Position numbers and translations under genes: made by a program
Part shown: piece after piece, positions 17,299 to 26,593 of the stretch
How positions within the stretch are numbered: the stretch's first letter is position 1
How the letters are laid out: every line of letters starts with the position of its first letter
The notes under the pieces: model-generated
What the model was told of the DNA's origin: nothing
Databases searched by the model: none
Seen by the model: only the letters and a program-made list of their open reading frames with translations
Assembly (NCBI GenBank): GCA_017551625.1
Contig: JAFZLF010000040.1
Span: 97,050-161,049 of the forward strand
DNA length: 64,000 nucleotides
Origin: Clostridiales bacterium
GTDB lineage: Bacteria; Bacillota; Clostridia; Saccharofermentanales; Saccharofermentanaceae
Reading direction: 5' to 3'

Positions 17299-17976
17299 AT
17301 GCTTTGTGAGAAGTGCTTCAGTGAAATTGCGGAGGGCGCGGCGTTCTGTAAGGAGTGCGGCCATCCGGTGAATAAGTTGACGGATACTGGAACAGGGGAG
17401 GCAGGAATGCCTGCCCCTGTTTCTGCGTCAGCGCCAAGTATGCCATATGTGCCGGCTTCTTTTGCGGAGCCGGTTCGGCAGGCGGTATCACAGCCGGTCC
17501 TGACACCGGCGCCTCAGCCGATCCTGGCTCCGGCAATGCCGTCAAGTGCTCCGATACGGTCGTATGCTGCTCCCCAGCCGGTATTCGCATCGGCGCCTGC
17601 GGCGTATATGGGAGTGTCCTCTACGATCGATGAGGGGGACTATTATCACTTTGATGCGTCAGAGACACCGGATTTCGAAGCGATGCGCGGTATTTCGATC
17701 GCGCTGATCATCCTGTCTGTGTGTACAGTCATCGGTATCCTCTTTCCGATGCCGGTTGCTATCGCCAGCCTGGTGATGTCGTGCGGGGGGATCGGCGAAC
17801 GGGATCAAAGACGCGCGCTTGATAAGTTTCATACTTGCAGGGTACTGGTGATCATAGCGGTGGTCACTCTTCTTCTGTTTTTCCTGGCGGGGCTGATCAT
17901 AGCTCTGTCTCTGGGTTATTTCGCAGATCTGATGGAACTGGAAGGAACGGCCAAGGAGAGTCTGAACCTCTTTTGA
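17299..17976 (+). CDS. Zinc-ribbon membrane protein with Pro/Ala-rich linker
   Basis: Protein of 225 residues built like the preceding one: an N-terminal zinc ribbon (CEKCFSEI, then CKECGHP), a long Pro/Ala/Ser linker (about 33-110), and two C-terminal membrane helices joined by a short loop containing CGGIGERDQRRALDK. Function unknown. Only 26 bases separate it from the previous stop, and a terminator follows, so the two probably form one transcript. Confidence 0.72.
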   Translation: MLCEKCFSEIAEGAAFCKECGHPVNKLTDTGTGEAGMPAPVSASAPSMPYVPASFAEPVRQAVSQPVLTPAPQPILAPAMPSSAPIRSYAAPQPVFASAPAAYMGVSSTIDEGDYYHFDASETPDFEAMRGISIALIILSVCTVIGILFPMPVAIASLVMSCGGIGERDQRRALDKFHTCRVLVIIAVVTLLLFFLAGLIIALSLGYFADLMELEGTAKESLNLF

Positions 17977-17998
17977 TGCTTAGATTTCAGCTTTTGCG

Positions 17999-18022
17999 GG
18001 AGGCTTCGGGCCTCCTTTTTTT
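17999..18022 (+). terminator. Terminator after the zinc-ribbon pair
   Basis: GGAGGC (17999-18004) pairs with GCCTCC (18010-18015), five-base loop, followed by seven T. Confidence 0.88.
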
Positions 18023-18151
18023 GACGTATTTTTTTGTACAATGTGAAAAATCTTTGTCAATTTGTTGTGAAATCGCATAGAAAACAATGAAAATTGTCAT
18101 AAAAGGTTGTATAATTGTTTTTGCAATTCGATTGATGAGGAGTATGTAACG

Positions 18152-20329
18152 ATGAAGAAGTGTCCTGTATGTGGCGTTATGATGGGTGATAACGTAGCAC
18201 GTTGCTTCATGTGCAAGTATGATTTTCAGAAGGCGGCACGTGAAGGAGAAGATGCAGCACGGGAAGAAGCCAGTGCGAATATCAAGCGAAGCGAGCAGGA
18301 AGCGAACGCACGTGTAGAGAAGAAACTCTCCGAAGAGGAAAAACTGATCCAGGAAATGAAGAGCCGCAATCAGCGCGAGATCGAGACGCTGAATCAGCAG
18401 CTCGAGTCGGAAAAACTCCGCATCGAGACCGAGTATGTCGAGATCCGGAAGCGCGCGCTCGATGAGCGCAAACAGCTCGAGAAGGAACTCGCAGAGCTTC
18501 GTGAGTCGGTAGAGATCGAGAAGAAGCGCTCCCAGGATGTGGAAGCCCAGCAGGAACAGATCCGTGAAGAAGCCAGAAAAGAGATGGCGGCCGAGCGTGA
18601 GGAGATGATCAAGCAGGCCAAGAAAGAGCAGGAAGCGATCCTCATGGAGGCGCAGAAAGAGACGGAGAAGCTAGCCATCCAGGTCCAGAAAGAATATAAG
18701 GACGCTATGGCCAGAAAAGACCAGATGCTCGAGGAAGCCCAGCAGGCTGAAGCATTTACCAAGGAAGCCATGGCCAAGAAAGAGGCGCTGGATAAGGAAA
18801 GCAAGGAAGTTCAGGCTTCTCTGGATGCCATGAAGGCTGACTATGATGCCGCCAGAAAACAGCTGGAGGCAGAGGCGGAAGAGACGACCCGCCAGAAACT
18901 CAAAGAAGGCGAAGAAGGTAAGGCCGCGGCGATTGCCGAGGGTGAAGCAGCGAAGGCGGCAGCGATCGCTGAGGCCCAGCAGATCATGGCAGATGTCGAG
19001 GCGACGAAGAAACAGGCTGATTCCGAGATGCAGGCTTATGTTAAGCAGGCCGAGCAGATCATGGCAGAAGCAGAGAAAGCCCAGGCCCAGAAGAACGAAC
19101 TGATCGAAGATACGAAGCGGATGCAGGAAGCGCTCGATGAAGTGCAGCATTCGTATGAGACGATCGCGCAGGAGAAAGAGAATCTCGAAAATGAGATCGC
19201 ATCGATGCGATCCTCTGCAGAAGAAGAGAAAGCCCAGCTTCAGGCAGAAGCGAAGCGCCTGATCGACGAGACAGAGGCGGCCAAGGCGCAGATGATCCAG
19301 GAGGCGCAGAATGAGAGCGGACGCATCCTTCAGGAGGCGGAAGCAGAACGTGCCCGTCTGAATGAAGCGGCCAGCAAGGAAGTGGCAGCCTCACAGCAGG
19401 AGCGGGACCGTATCCTCCAGGAAGCGGAAGCTGAACGTGCCCGGATCAATTCTGCGGCACAACAGGAACTCGAGGCCTCCCGTCAAGAGAAGAGCCGTCT
19501 GGATGCAGAGGCTTCTCAGGTGCTCCAGCTTGCTCAGCAGGAGAAGCAGAAGATGGAGGCGGAAGCCAACCAGAAACTGGCCGATGCTAAGAAAACCGTC
19601 GACGATGCCATGCAGGAGAAGAACAGATTGCAGGCAGAGGCGAAGGCCGGCTGTGATGTTATTGCGAAACAGAAGGCATCTCTTGAAAATGACATCGCCA
19701 AGATGACGAGAGAACAGGAGCAGAGCAAGAGTAGTTTCGAGACACAGATCGCGGCGTTGAAGACGGATCTGGAGAATGCGAAGATCATTATCGCCGACTC
19801 TAAAAATGCGAAGAAACTGGCAGAAGTCGAAGCACAGGAACTGATCCTGAAAGCAGAGAAACGCGCAATTGCGCTGAAGGAGTCTGCTCTTTCCGAGAGT
19901 GAGAAGGGCAAGCTTCAGGATGCACTCAAAGAGAAGGAGAGTGAATTGGCAGAAATGGCAAAGACGAAGGAGCAGCTGGAAAAGCAGCTGGATGAAACAC
20001 AGAAGGCGATCAAGAAACTGCAGGATAGGATCGATAATATGCCGGCCGGTGGCGGCGGTATCGTGTCGATCGCCGATGGCATGAAGGAGTATTCCGTTGT
20101 CGTCGTACCGCACCTTTCAAACGGTGAAGTAAACTCGGAGCGGATCGCGGAGATTCTGGCGAATAAAGCAGCCGGCGGATGGAGACTCCACAGCATGATC
20201 AATGACGAGGGTGGTAAGCTCCAGTCCTCGCTGGGCGGCACGGACAGCATGTCTCTGAATGCATCGACCGTTTCCATCAAGGAAGACCGCGTGATCATGA
20301 TCTTCGAGAGAAACGTGCAGGACGCTTGA
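18152..20329 (+). CDS. Zinc-ribbon, long coiled-coil protein with DUF4177-like C-terminus
   Basis: Protein of 725 residues. The ATG at 18152 follows GAGGAG; an earlier in-frame ATG at 18107 lacks a site. Residues 1-25 hold a zinc ribbon (CPVCGVMM, then CFMCKYDF). Residues about 30-640 are an almost unbroken charged coiled coil rich in Glu, Lys, Gln and Ala, including a near-exact tandem repeat of about 29 residues (RILQEAEAERAR twice, around 391-445). After a GGGG hinge, residues about 648-725 look like DUF4177 (MKEYSVVVV, AAGGWRLHSM, VIMIFERN). No membrane segment, so cytosolic. Function unknown; a long rod with a binding head at each end is inferred. A TATAAT at 18110 may be its -10. Flanked by terminators on both sides, so monocistronic. 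Confidence 0.78.
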   Translation: MKKCPVCGVMMGDNVARCFMCKYDFQKAAREGEDAAREEASANIKRSEQEANARVEKKLSEEEKLIQEMKSRNQREIETLNQQLESEKLRIETEYVEIRKRALDERKQLEKELAELRESVEIEKKRSQDVEAQQEQIREEARKEMAAEREEMIKQAKKEQEAILMEAQKETEKLAIQVQKEYKDAMARKDQMLEEAQQAEAFTKEAMAKKEALDKESKEVQASLDAMKADYDAARKQLEAEAEETTRQKLKEGEEGKAAAIAEGEAAKAAAIAEAQQIMADVEATKKQADSEMQAYVKQAEQIMAEAEKAQAQKNELIEDTKRMQEALDEVQHSYETIAQEKENLENEIASMRSSAEEEKAQLQAEAKRLIDETEAAKAQMIQEAQNESGRILQEAEAERARLNEAASKEVAASQQERDRILQEAEAERARINSAAQQELEASRQEKSRLDAEASQVLQLAQQEKQKMEAEANQKLADAKKTVDDAMQEKNRLQAEAKAGCDVIAKQKASLENDIAKMTREQEQSKSSFETQIAALKTDLENAKIIIADSKNAKKLAEVEAQELILKAEKRAIALKESALSESEKGKLQDALKEKESELAEMAKTKEQLEKQLDETQKAIKKLQDRIDNMPAGGGGIVSIADGMKEYSVVVVPHLSNGEVNSERIAEILANKAAGGWRLHSMINDEGGKLQSSLGGTDSMSLNASTVSIKEDRVIMIFERNVQDA

Positions 20330-20392
20330 TTCCTGACGCGGCGAAAGAGGCACACGAGAAGTAAGTCGTGTCCGGAAAGTATTGGTGAAAAG

Positions 20393-20428
20393 AGGACTGC
20401 CTGCGAGTGTTCGGAGGCAGTCCTTTTC
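20393..20428 (+). terminator. Terminator after the coiled-coil gene
   Basis: Perfect 10-bp stem AGGACTGCCT (20393-20402) with AGGCAGTCCT (20415-20424), then TTTT. Confidence 0.9.
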
Positions 20429-20570
20429 TATTATAGGGGAAAAAGATAACAAAGAAAAATGCTGTTAACTGGCACAAAAAAAATTTCGCGCCGATGAAAG
20501 TTTTTGTGGATATTGATTACAATATCGGTTATAATAGTCGCATTAGAGTTTGAATTAGGAGGACGAATAC

Positions 20571-22652
20571 ATGACCAATTATTCGGCAGACAAGATCCGT
20601 AATATCGCGCTTCTCGGGCACGGCGGATCTGGTAAAACAGCACTGGCTGAGGCGATGCTCTTCTGCGCTAAGGCGATCGACCGCATGGGCCGCGCGACAG
20701 ATGGCAACACCGCTCTGGACTTCGATCCGGAAGAAGTAAAGCGCCAGATTTCCCTGAACACATCCGTTGCGGCATGTGAGTGGAAGAACACAAAGATGAA
20801 TCTCATCGACACACCCGGTGACTTCGATTTTCTCGGTGAGACCATGGCCGGTATTCGTGTAGCAGGCAGCGCGATCGTCGTGATCAGCGCAAAGGGGGGC
20901 ACTTCCGTAGGTTCCGAGAAGGCGATCCGTCTTCTCAATAAGAGAAAGGTCCCGTTCCTTTTCTTCCTTAACCGTATGGACGAGCCGAATGCAGATTTCG
21001 AGGGCGTGATCTCCCGTATGATGGAGCGCTACGGACGTGGCGTAATCCCGCTTTCCCTCCCGATCATGTCCGGTGACAAGATGACCGGTATCGTTGATGT
21101 TATGAATAAGCGCGCATTTACTCTCGATGAGAAGACAGGCGCACAGACTGAGATCCCGCTTCCGGCTGAGTTCGAAGACCGTGTAGCTGAGCTCCAGGAC
21201 AAGATCAACGAGGTCGTAGCTGAGTGCGATGAAGAACTGATGGAGAAGTATTTCGCGGGCGAGCCTTTTACTGAGGAAGAGTTCCGTCGTGGCGTGCATG
21301 CCGGCTTTGCAGACGGTACACTGCACCCGATCTATTGCGGTTCCGCGTATAAGAACTGGGGCGTAGAGTTCCTGATGAACTGCCTGTCCAAGGATACGCC
21401 GCCGGCCAGCACGAAGCCGCCGCAAGAGGGCGAGACACCGGATGGCGAGAAGCTCACGATCGTATGTAACGAGAATGATCCGCTCGCAGCCTTCGTCTTT
21501 AAGACGATCGCTGACCCGTTCGTAGGACGTATCTCTCTGTTCCGTGTATATGCGGGCGTCATCAAGAGCAACTCCACTGTCTATAACGCAGTAAAAGAGA
21601 AGGAAGAGCGTCTGGGCGGTCTGTTCTTCATGGTGGGTAAGAAGCAGATCCCGACAGATAAGGTCGTTGCCGGTGATATCGGCGCCGTTGCGAAGCTCGT
21701 GCTGACACAGACCAATGACACACTCTGCGACAAGTCCCGTATCGTGACGCTGACGAAGATCAGCTTCCCGACACCGTGTCTGTCGATGGGTATCGTTCCG
21801 AAGGCCAGAGGTGAAGAAGATAAGATCATGTCCGGTCTCAATAAACTCAAGGACGAGGATCCGGTATTTACAGTTGTCAACAACGCGGAGACCAAGCAGA
21901 TGGTTATCTCCGGTCTCGGTGAGCAGGAGATCTCCGTTCTGAGAAGTAAGCTCAAGAGTAAGTTTAATGTTGACGCTGATCTCGAAGAGCCACGTGTACC
22001 GTATCGTGAGGCGATCCGTAAGAAGGTCAAGGTCCAGGGCAAGCACAAGAAGCAGTCCGGTGGTCACGGTCAGTATGGTGACGTATGGATCGAGTTTGAG
22101 CCGACGGATTCCGAAGAGCTCGTATTCGAAGAGAACGTATTCGGCGGTGCCGTTCCGAAGAACTTCTTCCCGGCGGTTGAGAAGGGCCTGCAGGATGCAG
22201 TTAAGAAGGGTATCCTCGGCGGATTCCCGGTAGTTAACCTCAAGGCGACTCTCGTCGATGGTTCCTACCACGATGTAGACTCCTCGGAAATGGCGTTTAA
22301 GATCGCAGCCAACCTCGCTTTTAAGGCCGGTATGGCGGCGGCAAACCCGGTTCTCCTCGAGCCGATCAGCACCGTATCCGTTCATATCCCTGAGGATAAG
22401 CAGGGCGATATCATGGGCGACATGAACAAGCGTCGTGGCCGCATCATGGGTATCGATTCTGACGAGACCGGTTCTGTCATCAATTGCGAAGTTCCGACTT
22501 CCGAGATGGCGACCTATGCGACTGACCTCAAGTCCATGACACAGGGCCGCGGCTGGTATACCATCGAGCATGCCCGCTATGAGCAGGCTCCGGGCGATGT
22601 ACAGGCGAAGGTCATCGAAGCGAGAAAGGCGTTCTTGTCTGAGGACGAGTAA
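20571..22652 (+). CDS. EF-G-like translational GTPase paralogue
   Basis: Protein of 693 residues with full EF-G layout: G domain, domain II, and domains III-V. Motifs are GHGGSGKT (G1), DTPGDFDF (G3) and NRMD in place of the usual NKxD (G4). Domain IV has the GGHGQYGDVWIEFEP segment. The sequence is of the EF-G type 2 / FusA-like branch found as a second copy in Clostridia, not the one encoded in the str operon, so a role in special conditions or ribosome recycling is possible. RBS TAGGAGGA; a TATAAT at 20530 may be the -10. Its stop is three bases before a large palindrome. Confidence 0.88.
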   Translation: MTNYSADKIRNIALLGHGGSGKTALAEAMLFCAKAIDRMGRATDGNTALDFDPEEVKRQISLNTSVAACEWKNTKMNLIDTPGDFDFLGETMAGIRVAGSAIVVISAKGGTSVGSEKAIRLLNKRKVPFLFFLNRMDEPNADFEGVISRMMERYGRGVIPLSLPIMSGDKMTGIVDVMNKRAFTLDEKTGAQTEIPLPAEFEDRVAELQDKINEVVAECDEELMEKYFAGEPFTEEEFRRGVHAGFADGTLHPIYCGSAYKNWGVEFLMNCLSKDTPPASTKPPQEGETPDGEKLTIVCNENDPLAAFVFKTIADPFVGRISLFRVYAGVIKSNSTVYNAVKEKEERLGGLFFMVGKKQIPTDKVVAGDIGAVAKLVLTQTNDTLCDKSRIVTLTKISFPTPCLSMGIVPKARGEEDKIMSGLNKLKDEDPVFTVVNNAETKQMVISGLGEQEISVLRSKLKSKFNVDADLEEPRVPYREAIRKKVKVQGKHKKQSGGHGQYGDVWIEFEPTDSEELVFEENVFGGAVPKNFFPAVEKGLQDAVKKGILGGFPVVNLKATLVDGSYHDVDSSEMAFKIAANLAFKAGMAAANPVLLEPISTVSVHIPEDKQGDIMGDMNKRRGRIMGIDSDETGSVINCEVPTSEMATYATDLKSMTQGRGWYTIEHARYEQAPGDVQAKVIEARKAFLSEDE

Positions 22653-22654
22653 TC

Positions 22655-22815
22655 CTGAGCGAAAGTTTCTCTTTCAAGGAACTTAAAAACTAAAGCAAAA
22701 AGAATATCTCTCTTGTGGCTCATACAGTTTGCTAAAGCAAAACTCGCCACCTGAGAGATTTCTTTTTGCCTTTATTTGTTCAGTTGCGATTGAAAGAGAA
22801 ACTTTCTGAACTCAG
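22655..22815. repeat. Nested palindrome, family 1, copy A
   Basis: Fills the space between two convergent genes. The outer arms (CTGAG 22655-22659 plus a 17-bp arm 22661-22677) pair with 22790-22806 plus 22811-22815. The inner arms 22695-22719 pair imperfectly with 22746-22769. At the tip is the conserved core, here on the minus strand (22725-22746): CGAGTTTTGC, TTTA, GCAAACTG. It may work as a two-way terminator, but the core is shared with four other loci. Confidence 0.8.
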
Positions 22816-22819
22816 ATAA

Positions 22820-23320
22820 TCAATTGTCGCCAGATATGGGCTGCGTTATCATTTGAATGATTTGGTCTTTGCTCAGATCTTTCGTGATCTTTGTTTCGTT
22901 TAGAACGTCGGAGTAGTCTTTCTCGACCCACCATTCTTTCATTGCTTCCTCGCCGAACGAACCGGCTTTTGCCCTTGTTTGGTGGCGTTTTACGGTCTCT
23001 TCGAACGGCAGGTCAAAATAGTACGCGTAGACTTCGTTGCCATATAAAGAGACGGCCAGTTCGAAAAGCGGGCGGTACCAGTCTGCGACCATGATCCCTT
23101 CCAGGATCACGATCTCGCTGTGATCATGACCGTATTGAAGCAACTGTTTCAGAAGTGGCAGGGCGAGGGTATCCTTGCCGTCACTTACCTTTAGGATCTC
23201 GCGCCTGACCATATCCTGCGAGATGAGCATGGTATTACTTCCAAGGATGCTCTGAAGTTCTTTCGCGACAGTCGTTTTGCCGCTTCCCGAATTTCCTCTT
23301 AAAACGATCAGCTTCCTCAT
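22820..23320 (-). CDS. Small P-loop kinase of unknown substrate
   Basis: Protein of 166 residues. Walker A is GNSGSGKTT at the N-terminus; the fold resembles nucleoside, shikimate or zeta-toxin-like small kinases, with an LISQDMVRREIL segment as substrate-side loop and an arginine-bearing lid (KRHQTRAKAG). Start ATG at 23320 sits 7 bases after AGGAG; a GTG 6 bases upstream is too close. Substrate not recognisable. It is divergent from hprK, with copy B of the family 1 palindrome in between. Confidence 0.75.
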   Translation of the reverse strand: MRKLIVLRGNSGSGKTTVAKELQSILGSNTMLISQDMVRREILKVSDGKDTLALPLLKQLLQYGHDHSEIVILEGIMVADWYRPLFELAVSLYGNEVYAYYFDLPFEETVKRHQTRAKAGSFGEEAMKEWWVEKDYSDVLNETKITKDLSKDQIIQMITQPISGDN

Positions 23321-23395
23321 ATCCACGCTCCTAGAACTAATGCAAAAATCTTCGCTTATTATATGGTAACAAACAAAAACGCGCTCTGCGCAAAA

Positions 23396-23623
23396 CGTCA
23401 GTAAAAATGCATACGCTTATTTGTTGTTGCTTCGAAAAAGTATCTCATGCAATTTGAAGTGAGCAAGAGCAAAAATGAAATCTTTCAGGCGACGAGTTTT
23501 GCGTAAGCAAACTGTTTGAGTCGCAGGAGAGATATTCTTTTTGCTCTGCTTATCGAAATGTCTGAAAGAGATACTTTTTTGAAGCATTATGGTATACAAT
23601 TAATATATGCATTTTTACTGACG
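23396..23623. repeat. Nested palindrome, family 1, copy B
   Basis: Three nested inverted pairs: 23396-23413 with 23606-23623 (18 bp, perfect), 23429-23446 with 23568-23585 (17 of 18), and inner arms 23469-23493 with 23520-23544 (imperfect). The core CGAGTTTTGC, GTAA, GCAAACTGT is at 23493-23520. It occupies most of the 316-base gap between the divergent kinase and hprK genes; its right outer arm touches the hprK ribosome site and contains the likely hprK promoter region. No gene is seen in this gap. Confidence 0.85.
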
Positions 23624-23636
23624 GAGGAGCACGTCC

Positions 23637-24569
23637 ATGCCCTATTCGAGCGTTTTTCTGACTGAGATCATCAAGTCCTTCGAACTGGAGGAGGTCTATG
23701 CCCCAGAGGATATTGAGAAGGTACGTATCCACGTGGCGGACGTGACCCGTCCGGGACTTCAACTGGCCGGTTACTATGACCATTTCGGTCCGGACCGTAT
23801 CCAGCTGATCGGAAACATGGAGCATGCTTTCCTCGATAAGCTTACACCGGCGCAGAGACAGGAACGTCTCGATGCGCTTTTTGAAAAGAAGATCCCGTGT
23901 CTGATACTGACCCGCAACCATGTGGCGCACGATGAGCTCATCAAGGCTGCGGAGAAGACCGGAATCCCGGTTCTGCGCACTTACCAGAAGACGAGTGAAT
24001 TCATGAGCTCTCTCGTGAAGTACCTGAATGTAGAACTGGCGCCCCGCATCTCGATGCACGGCGTACTTGTCGAGGTGAACGGTGAAGGCATCCTGATCCT
24101 CGGCGAGAGCGGCGTAGGTAAGTCGGAGACGGCGCTCGAGATCGTCAAGCGTGGTCACCGTCTGATCGCGGACGACCAGGTCGAGATAAGAAGAGTCTCG
24201 GAGACGACGCTTCTCGGAAGAGCGCCGGAGGTGATCCGCCATCTGATCGAGATCCGCGGTATCGGCATTCTCGATGTAAAAGAACTGTACGGTGTTTCTT
24301 CCGTTAAACTTCAGGAGAACATCGACTTCGTCATCAACCTCGAGCTGTGGGATGAGAAGAAGACCTACGACCGGCTGGGTATCACCGATGAGACGACGGA
24401 TATTCTCGGTATCAAGGTGCCGTCCATCACGATCCCTGTCGGACCGGGCCGTAACCTCGCCATCATCGTCGAGGCGGCAGCGATTAACTACCGTGTCAAG
24501 AAGATGGGCTATAATGCCGCGAAGGACCTCGTCACGAGAGTCTTCCCGGGCGGCCTGAACGCGGAATAA
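23637..24569 (+). CDS. hprK: HPr kinase/phosphorylase
   Basis: Protein of 310 residues. The N-terminal domain is about 1-130. The C-terminal catalytic domain has Walker A GESGVGKSE, the HprK signature with catalytic Asp in LIADDQVEIRR, and the later EIRGIGILDVKELYG. It phosphorylates Ser46 of the sugar-transport protein HPr and reverses this, setting carbon catabolite control in low-to-mid GC Gram-positives. The ATG follows GGAGGA. It heads a run hprK-murB-rapZ-whiA with short gaps, a recognised Clostridia order. Confidence 0.96.
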   Translation: MPYSSVFLTEIIKSFELEEVYAPEDIEKVRIHVADVTRPGLQLAGYYDHFGPDRIQLIGNMEHAFLDKLTPAQRQERLDALFEKKIPCLILTRNHVAHDELIKAAEKTGIPVLRTYQKTSEFMSSLVKYLNVELAPRISMHGVLVEVNGEGILILGESGVGKSETALEIVKRGHRLIADDQVEIRRVSETTLLGRAPEVIRHLIEIRGIGILDVKELYGVSSVKLQENIDFVINLELWDEKKTYDRLGITDETTDILGIKVPSITIPVGPGRNLAIIVEAAAINYRVKKMGYNAAKDLVTRVFPGGLNAE

Positions 24570-24671
24570 GGGTCATGAACCGATGGGTGGAGAAAACGGA
24601 TAGAACGACGCGTAAATCCAGTTGGGGATAGACCAGAAGGAAAACAAGAAAGTCGGGAGATAAGGACAAAA

Positions 24672-25649
24672 ATGGCAGTAGACAACAGTACGATCGAAGT
24701 GTTTCGCAGGAGTCTGAGCGATGCGGGTTTTGCGGAACTCGAAGGAGCCCTTCGGACAGATGAGCTCATGAAGGGACACACCTCCTTTCGTGTGGGTGGT
24801 CCCGCGCAGATATATGCGGAGCCTCGAACCTCCGAAGAGATAGCGGCGCTGATTTCTGCGGCAAAGTCTGCGAGTATGCCGTATTTTCTGATGGGGAACG
24901 GGTCCAATCTGGTTGTTTCCGATGAGGGAATAGAGGGCCTGGTGATCCGCCTGGGCGAGTCGTTCTCGGAGATCAGATCGGAAGAAGATCCGGCTGATCC
25001 GGAAAATGTCCGCATCGTCGCGACAGCGGGGACGCTTCTGATCCGTCTTTCTTCTTTCGCAGCGAAGGAGGGCCTGAGCGGGCTCGAATTTGCATCCGGT
25101 ATTCCGGGCTCTCTTGGCGGAGCGGTCTTTATGAACGCGGGCGCATACGGTCACGATATTTCTGAAGTCGTGGATAAGGTCACCGCCATCTCGAAGGATG
25201 GCGGGATCAGGACATGGAAGAGGGATCAGCTCTCGTTCGGCTATAGAAAGAGCACATTCATGGAAGAAGAGGGGATCATCACGGAGGTCGAGCTTGTTCT
25301 CCGACGCGGTGATCCGGAGATGATCGCATCGCAGATCCGGGAGTATACGGAGAAAAGAACGAAGAGCCAGCCACTCCAGTACCCGAGTGCGGGAAGTATG
25401 TTTAAGAGGCCGGAAGGCCACTACACGGGGGCGCTGATCGAGCAGGCCGGACTCAAGGGCTTCTCGATCGGTGGTGCGCAGGTGTCGGAGAAGCATGCGG
25501 GATTTGTGATCAATACCGGTGAGGCTATGGCAGCGGATATCGATGCGCTGGTAAAGCATATCCAGAAAACGGTTTTCGAGAAATACGGTGTTTCGCTCGA
25601 GCGTGAGGTCCGCTTCGTCGGGAGAGGATTCTCATCCGGGGAAAAGTAA
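24672..25649 (+). CDS. murB: UDP-N-acetylenolpyruvoylglucosamine reductase
   Basis: Protein of 325 residues that reduces UDP-GlcNAc-enolpyruvate to UDP-MurNAc in peptidoglycan synthesis, using FAD and NADPH. FAD-binding motifs are MGNGSNLVVSDEGIEGLVI and SGIPGSLGGAVFMNAGAYG. GSMFKRPEGHYTGALIE holds the catalytic Ser of the type II branch. The ATG follows AAGGA. Encoded 102 bases after hprK. Confidence 0.95.
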   Translation: MAVDNSTIEVFRRSLSDAGFAELEGALRTDELMKGHTSFRVGGPAQIYAEPRTSEEIAALISAAKSASMPYFLMGNGSNLVVSDEGIEGLVIRLGESFSEIRSEEDPADPENVRIVATAGTLLIRLSSFAAKEGLSGLEFASGIPGSLGGAVFMNAGAYGHDISEVVDKVTAISKDGGIRTWKRDQLSFGYRKSTFMEEEGIITEVELVLRRGDPEMIASQIREYTEKRTKSQPLQYPSAGSMFKRPEGHYTGALIEQAGLKGFSIGGAQVSEKHAGFVINTGEAMAADIDALVKHIQKTVFEKYGVSLEREVRFVGRGFSSGEK

Positions 25650-25663
25650 GCAGGAGGCAGGAA

Positions 25664-26563
25664 ATGGATGTTATTATTCTGACGGGCATGTCGGGTGCTG
25701 GCAAGAGCCATGCGGCGCATATTCTCGAGGATCAGGGCTATTTCTGTATCGATAACCTCCCGCCGATGGTCCTTCCCGAATTGATCCGCACTTTCTTAAA
25801 AGGACAGGGCGGCGAAGGTTTCGCGGTCGATAAGCTCGCATTTGTCGTGGACGTGCGAAGCAGTGATTATCTGAAGGGATTCGGCAAGGCCATCACGGAG
25901 ATCAAAAATCTCGGATGCCCGTACCGCATCATCTTCCTCGAGGCGAACGATCAGGTGCTGGTGAGCCGGTACCGTCAGACGCGCCGCAAGCATCCGCTAT
26001 CAGCGGGGCTTTCGCTCGTCGAGGCCATCGAGAAAGAGCGCTCGCTGATGCGCGGTATCCGTGCACGGGCGACACACGTCATCGATACATCGTTCCTGGC
26101 GCAGGGAGCACTTCGCGAGGAATTACTGAATATCATCGAGGTCGAAGACGTCAGTACGATGGATATCCATATCGAGTCATTCGGATATAAGTACGGCATC
26201 CCGGGCGATTGCGATGTCGCCTGCGACGTGCGTTTTCTCCCGAATCCGTTCTATGTCCCGGAACTGAAGATGCTCTGCGGAAAAGATCAGCCGATCATCG
26301 ATTTTCTCGAAGAACATCCGGAGACGGAGCAGTACTACCAGAAGATCATGGACCTTTTGTGCTTCTCGATTCCGTACTACATCCGTGAGGGCAAAGCCCG
26401 TCTCTCCGTGGGCGTAGGCTGCACCGGCGGGCGTCACCGCTCGGTATACATCGCACAGCGCCTGTATGATGGTCTGATGGAGGCGGGATATCAGGTCTCC
26501 ATCCATCACCGCGACATCGACAAAGATCCACGTTACCAGCACACCGAAGAGAAGAAATCGTGA
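25664..26563 (+). CDS. rapZ: RapZ/YvcJ family nucleotide-binding protein
   Basis: Protein of 299 residues. Walker A is GMSGAGKS near the N-terminus, followed by the family pattern GYFCIDNLPP. The C-terminal domain ends in GCTGGRHRSVYIA, a signature of RapZ/YvcJ. In E. coli RapZ is an RNase adaptor that senses amino-sugar precursors; in Bacillus YvcJ hydrolyses GTP and affects competence. Placement beside murB fits a cell-wall precursor role. RBS CAGGAGG. Confidence 0.93.
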   Translation: MDVIILTGMSGAGKSHAAHILEDQGYFCIDNLPPMVLPELIRTFLKGQGGEGFAVDKLAFVVDVRSSDYLKGFGKAITEIKNLGCPYRIIFLEANDQVLVSRYRQTRRKHPLSAGLSLVEAIEKERSLMRGIRARATHVIDTSFLAQGALREELLNIIEVEDVSTMDIHIESFGYKYGIPGDCDVACDVRFLPNPFYVPELKMLCGKDQPIIDFLEEHPETEQYYQKIMDLLCFSIPYYIREGKARLSVGVGCTGGRHRSVYIAQRLYDGLMEAGYQVSIHHRDIDKDPRYQHTEEKKS

Positions 26564-26593
26564 ACACGATCCAGCAGGACGGGGGCAGAATTC

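Noticed and set aside
20529..22571. Open frame of 680 codons on the minus strand opposite the EF-G-like gene
   Set aside because: Its sequence has no domain pattern, it lacks a ribosome site, and the plus strand encodes a complete EF-G. It is a by-product of codon bias.
22655..22815. Family 1 elements as ordinary terminators
   Set aside because: Copy A could end transcription, but copy B lies between divergent genes, and ordinary terminators do not share a conserved tip across loci.
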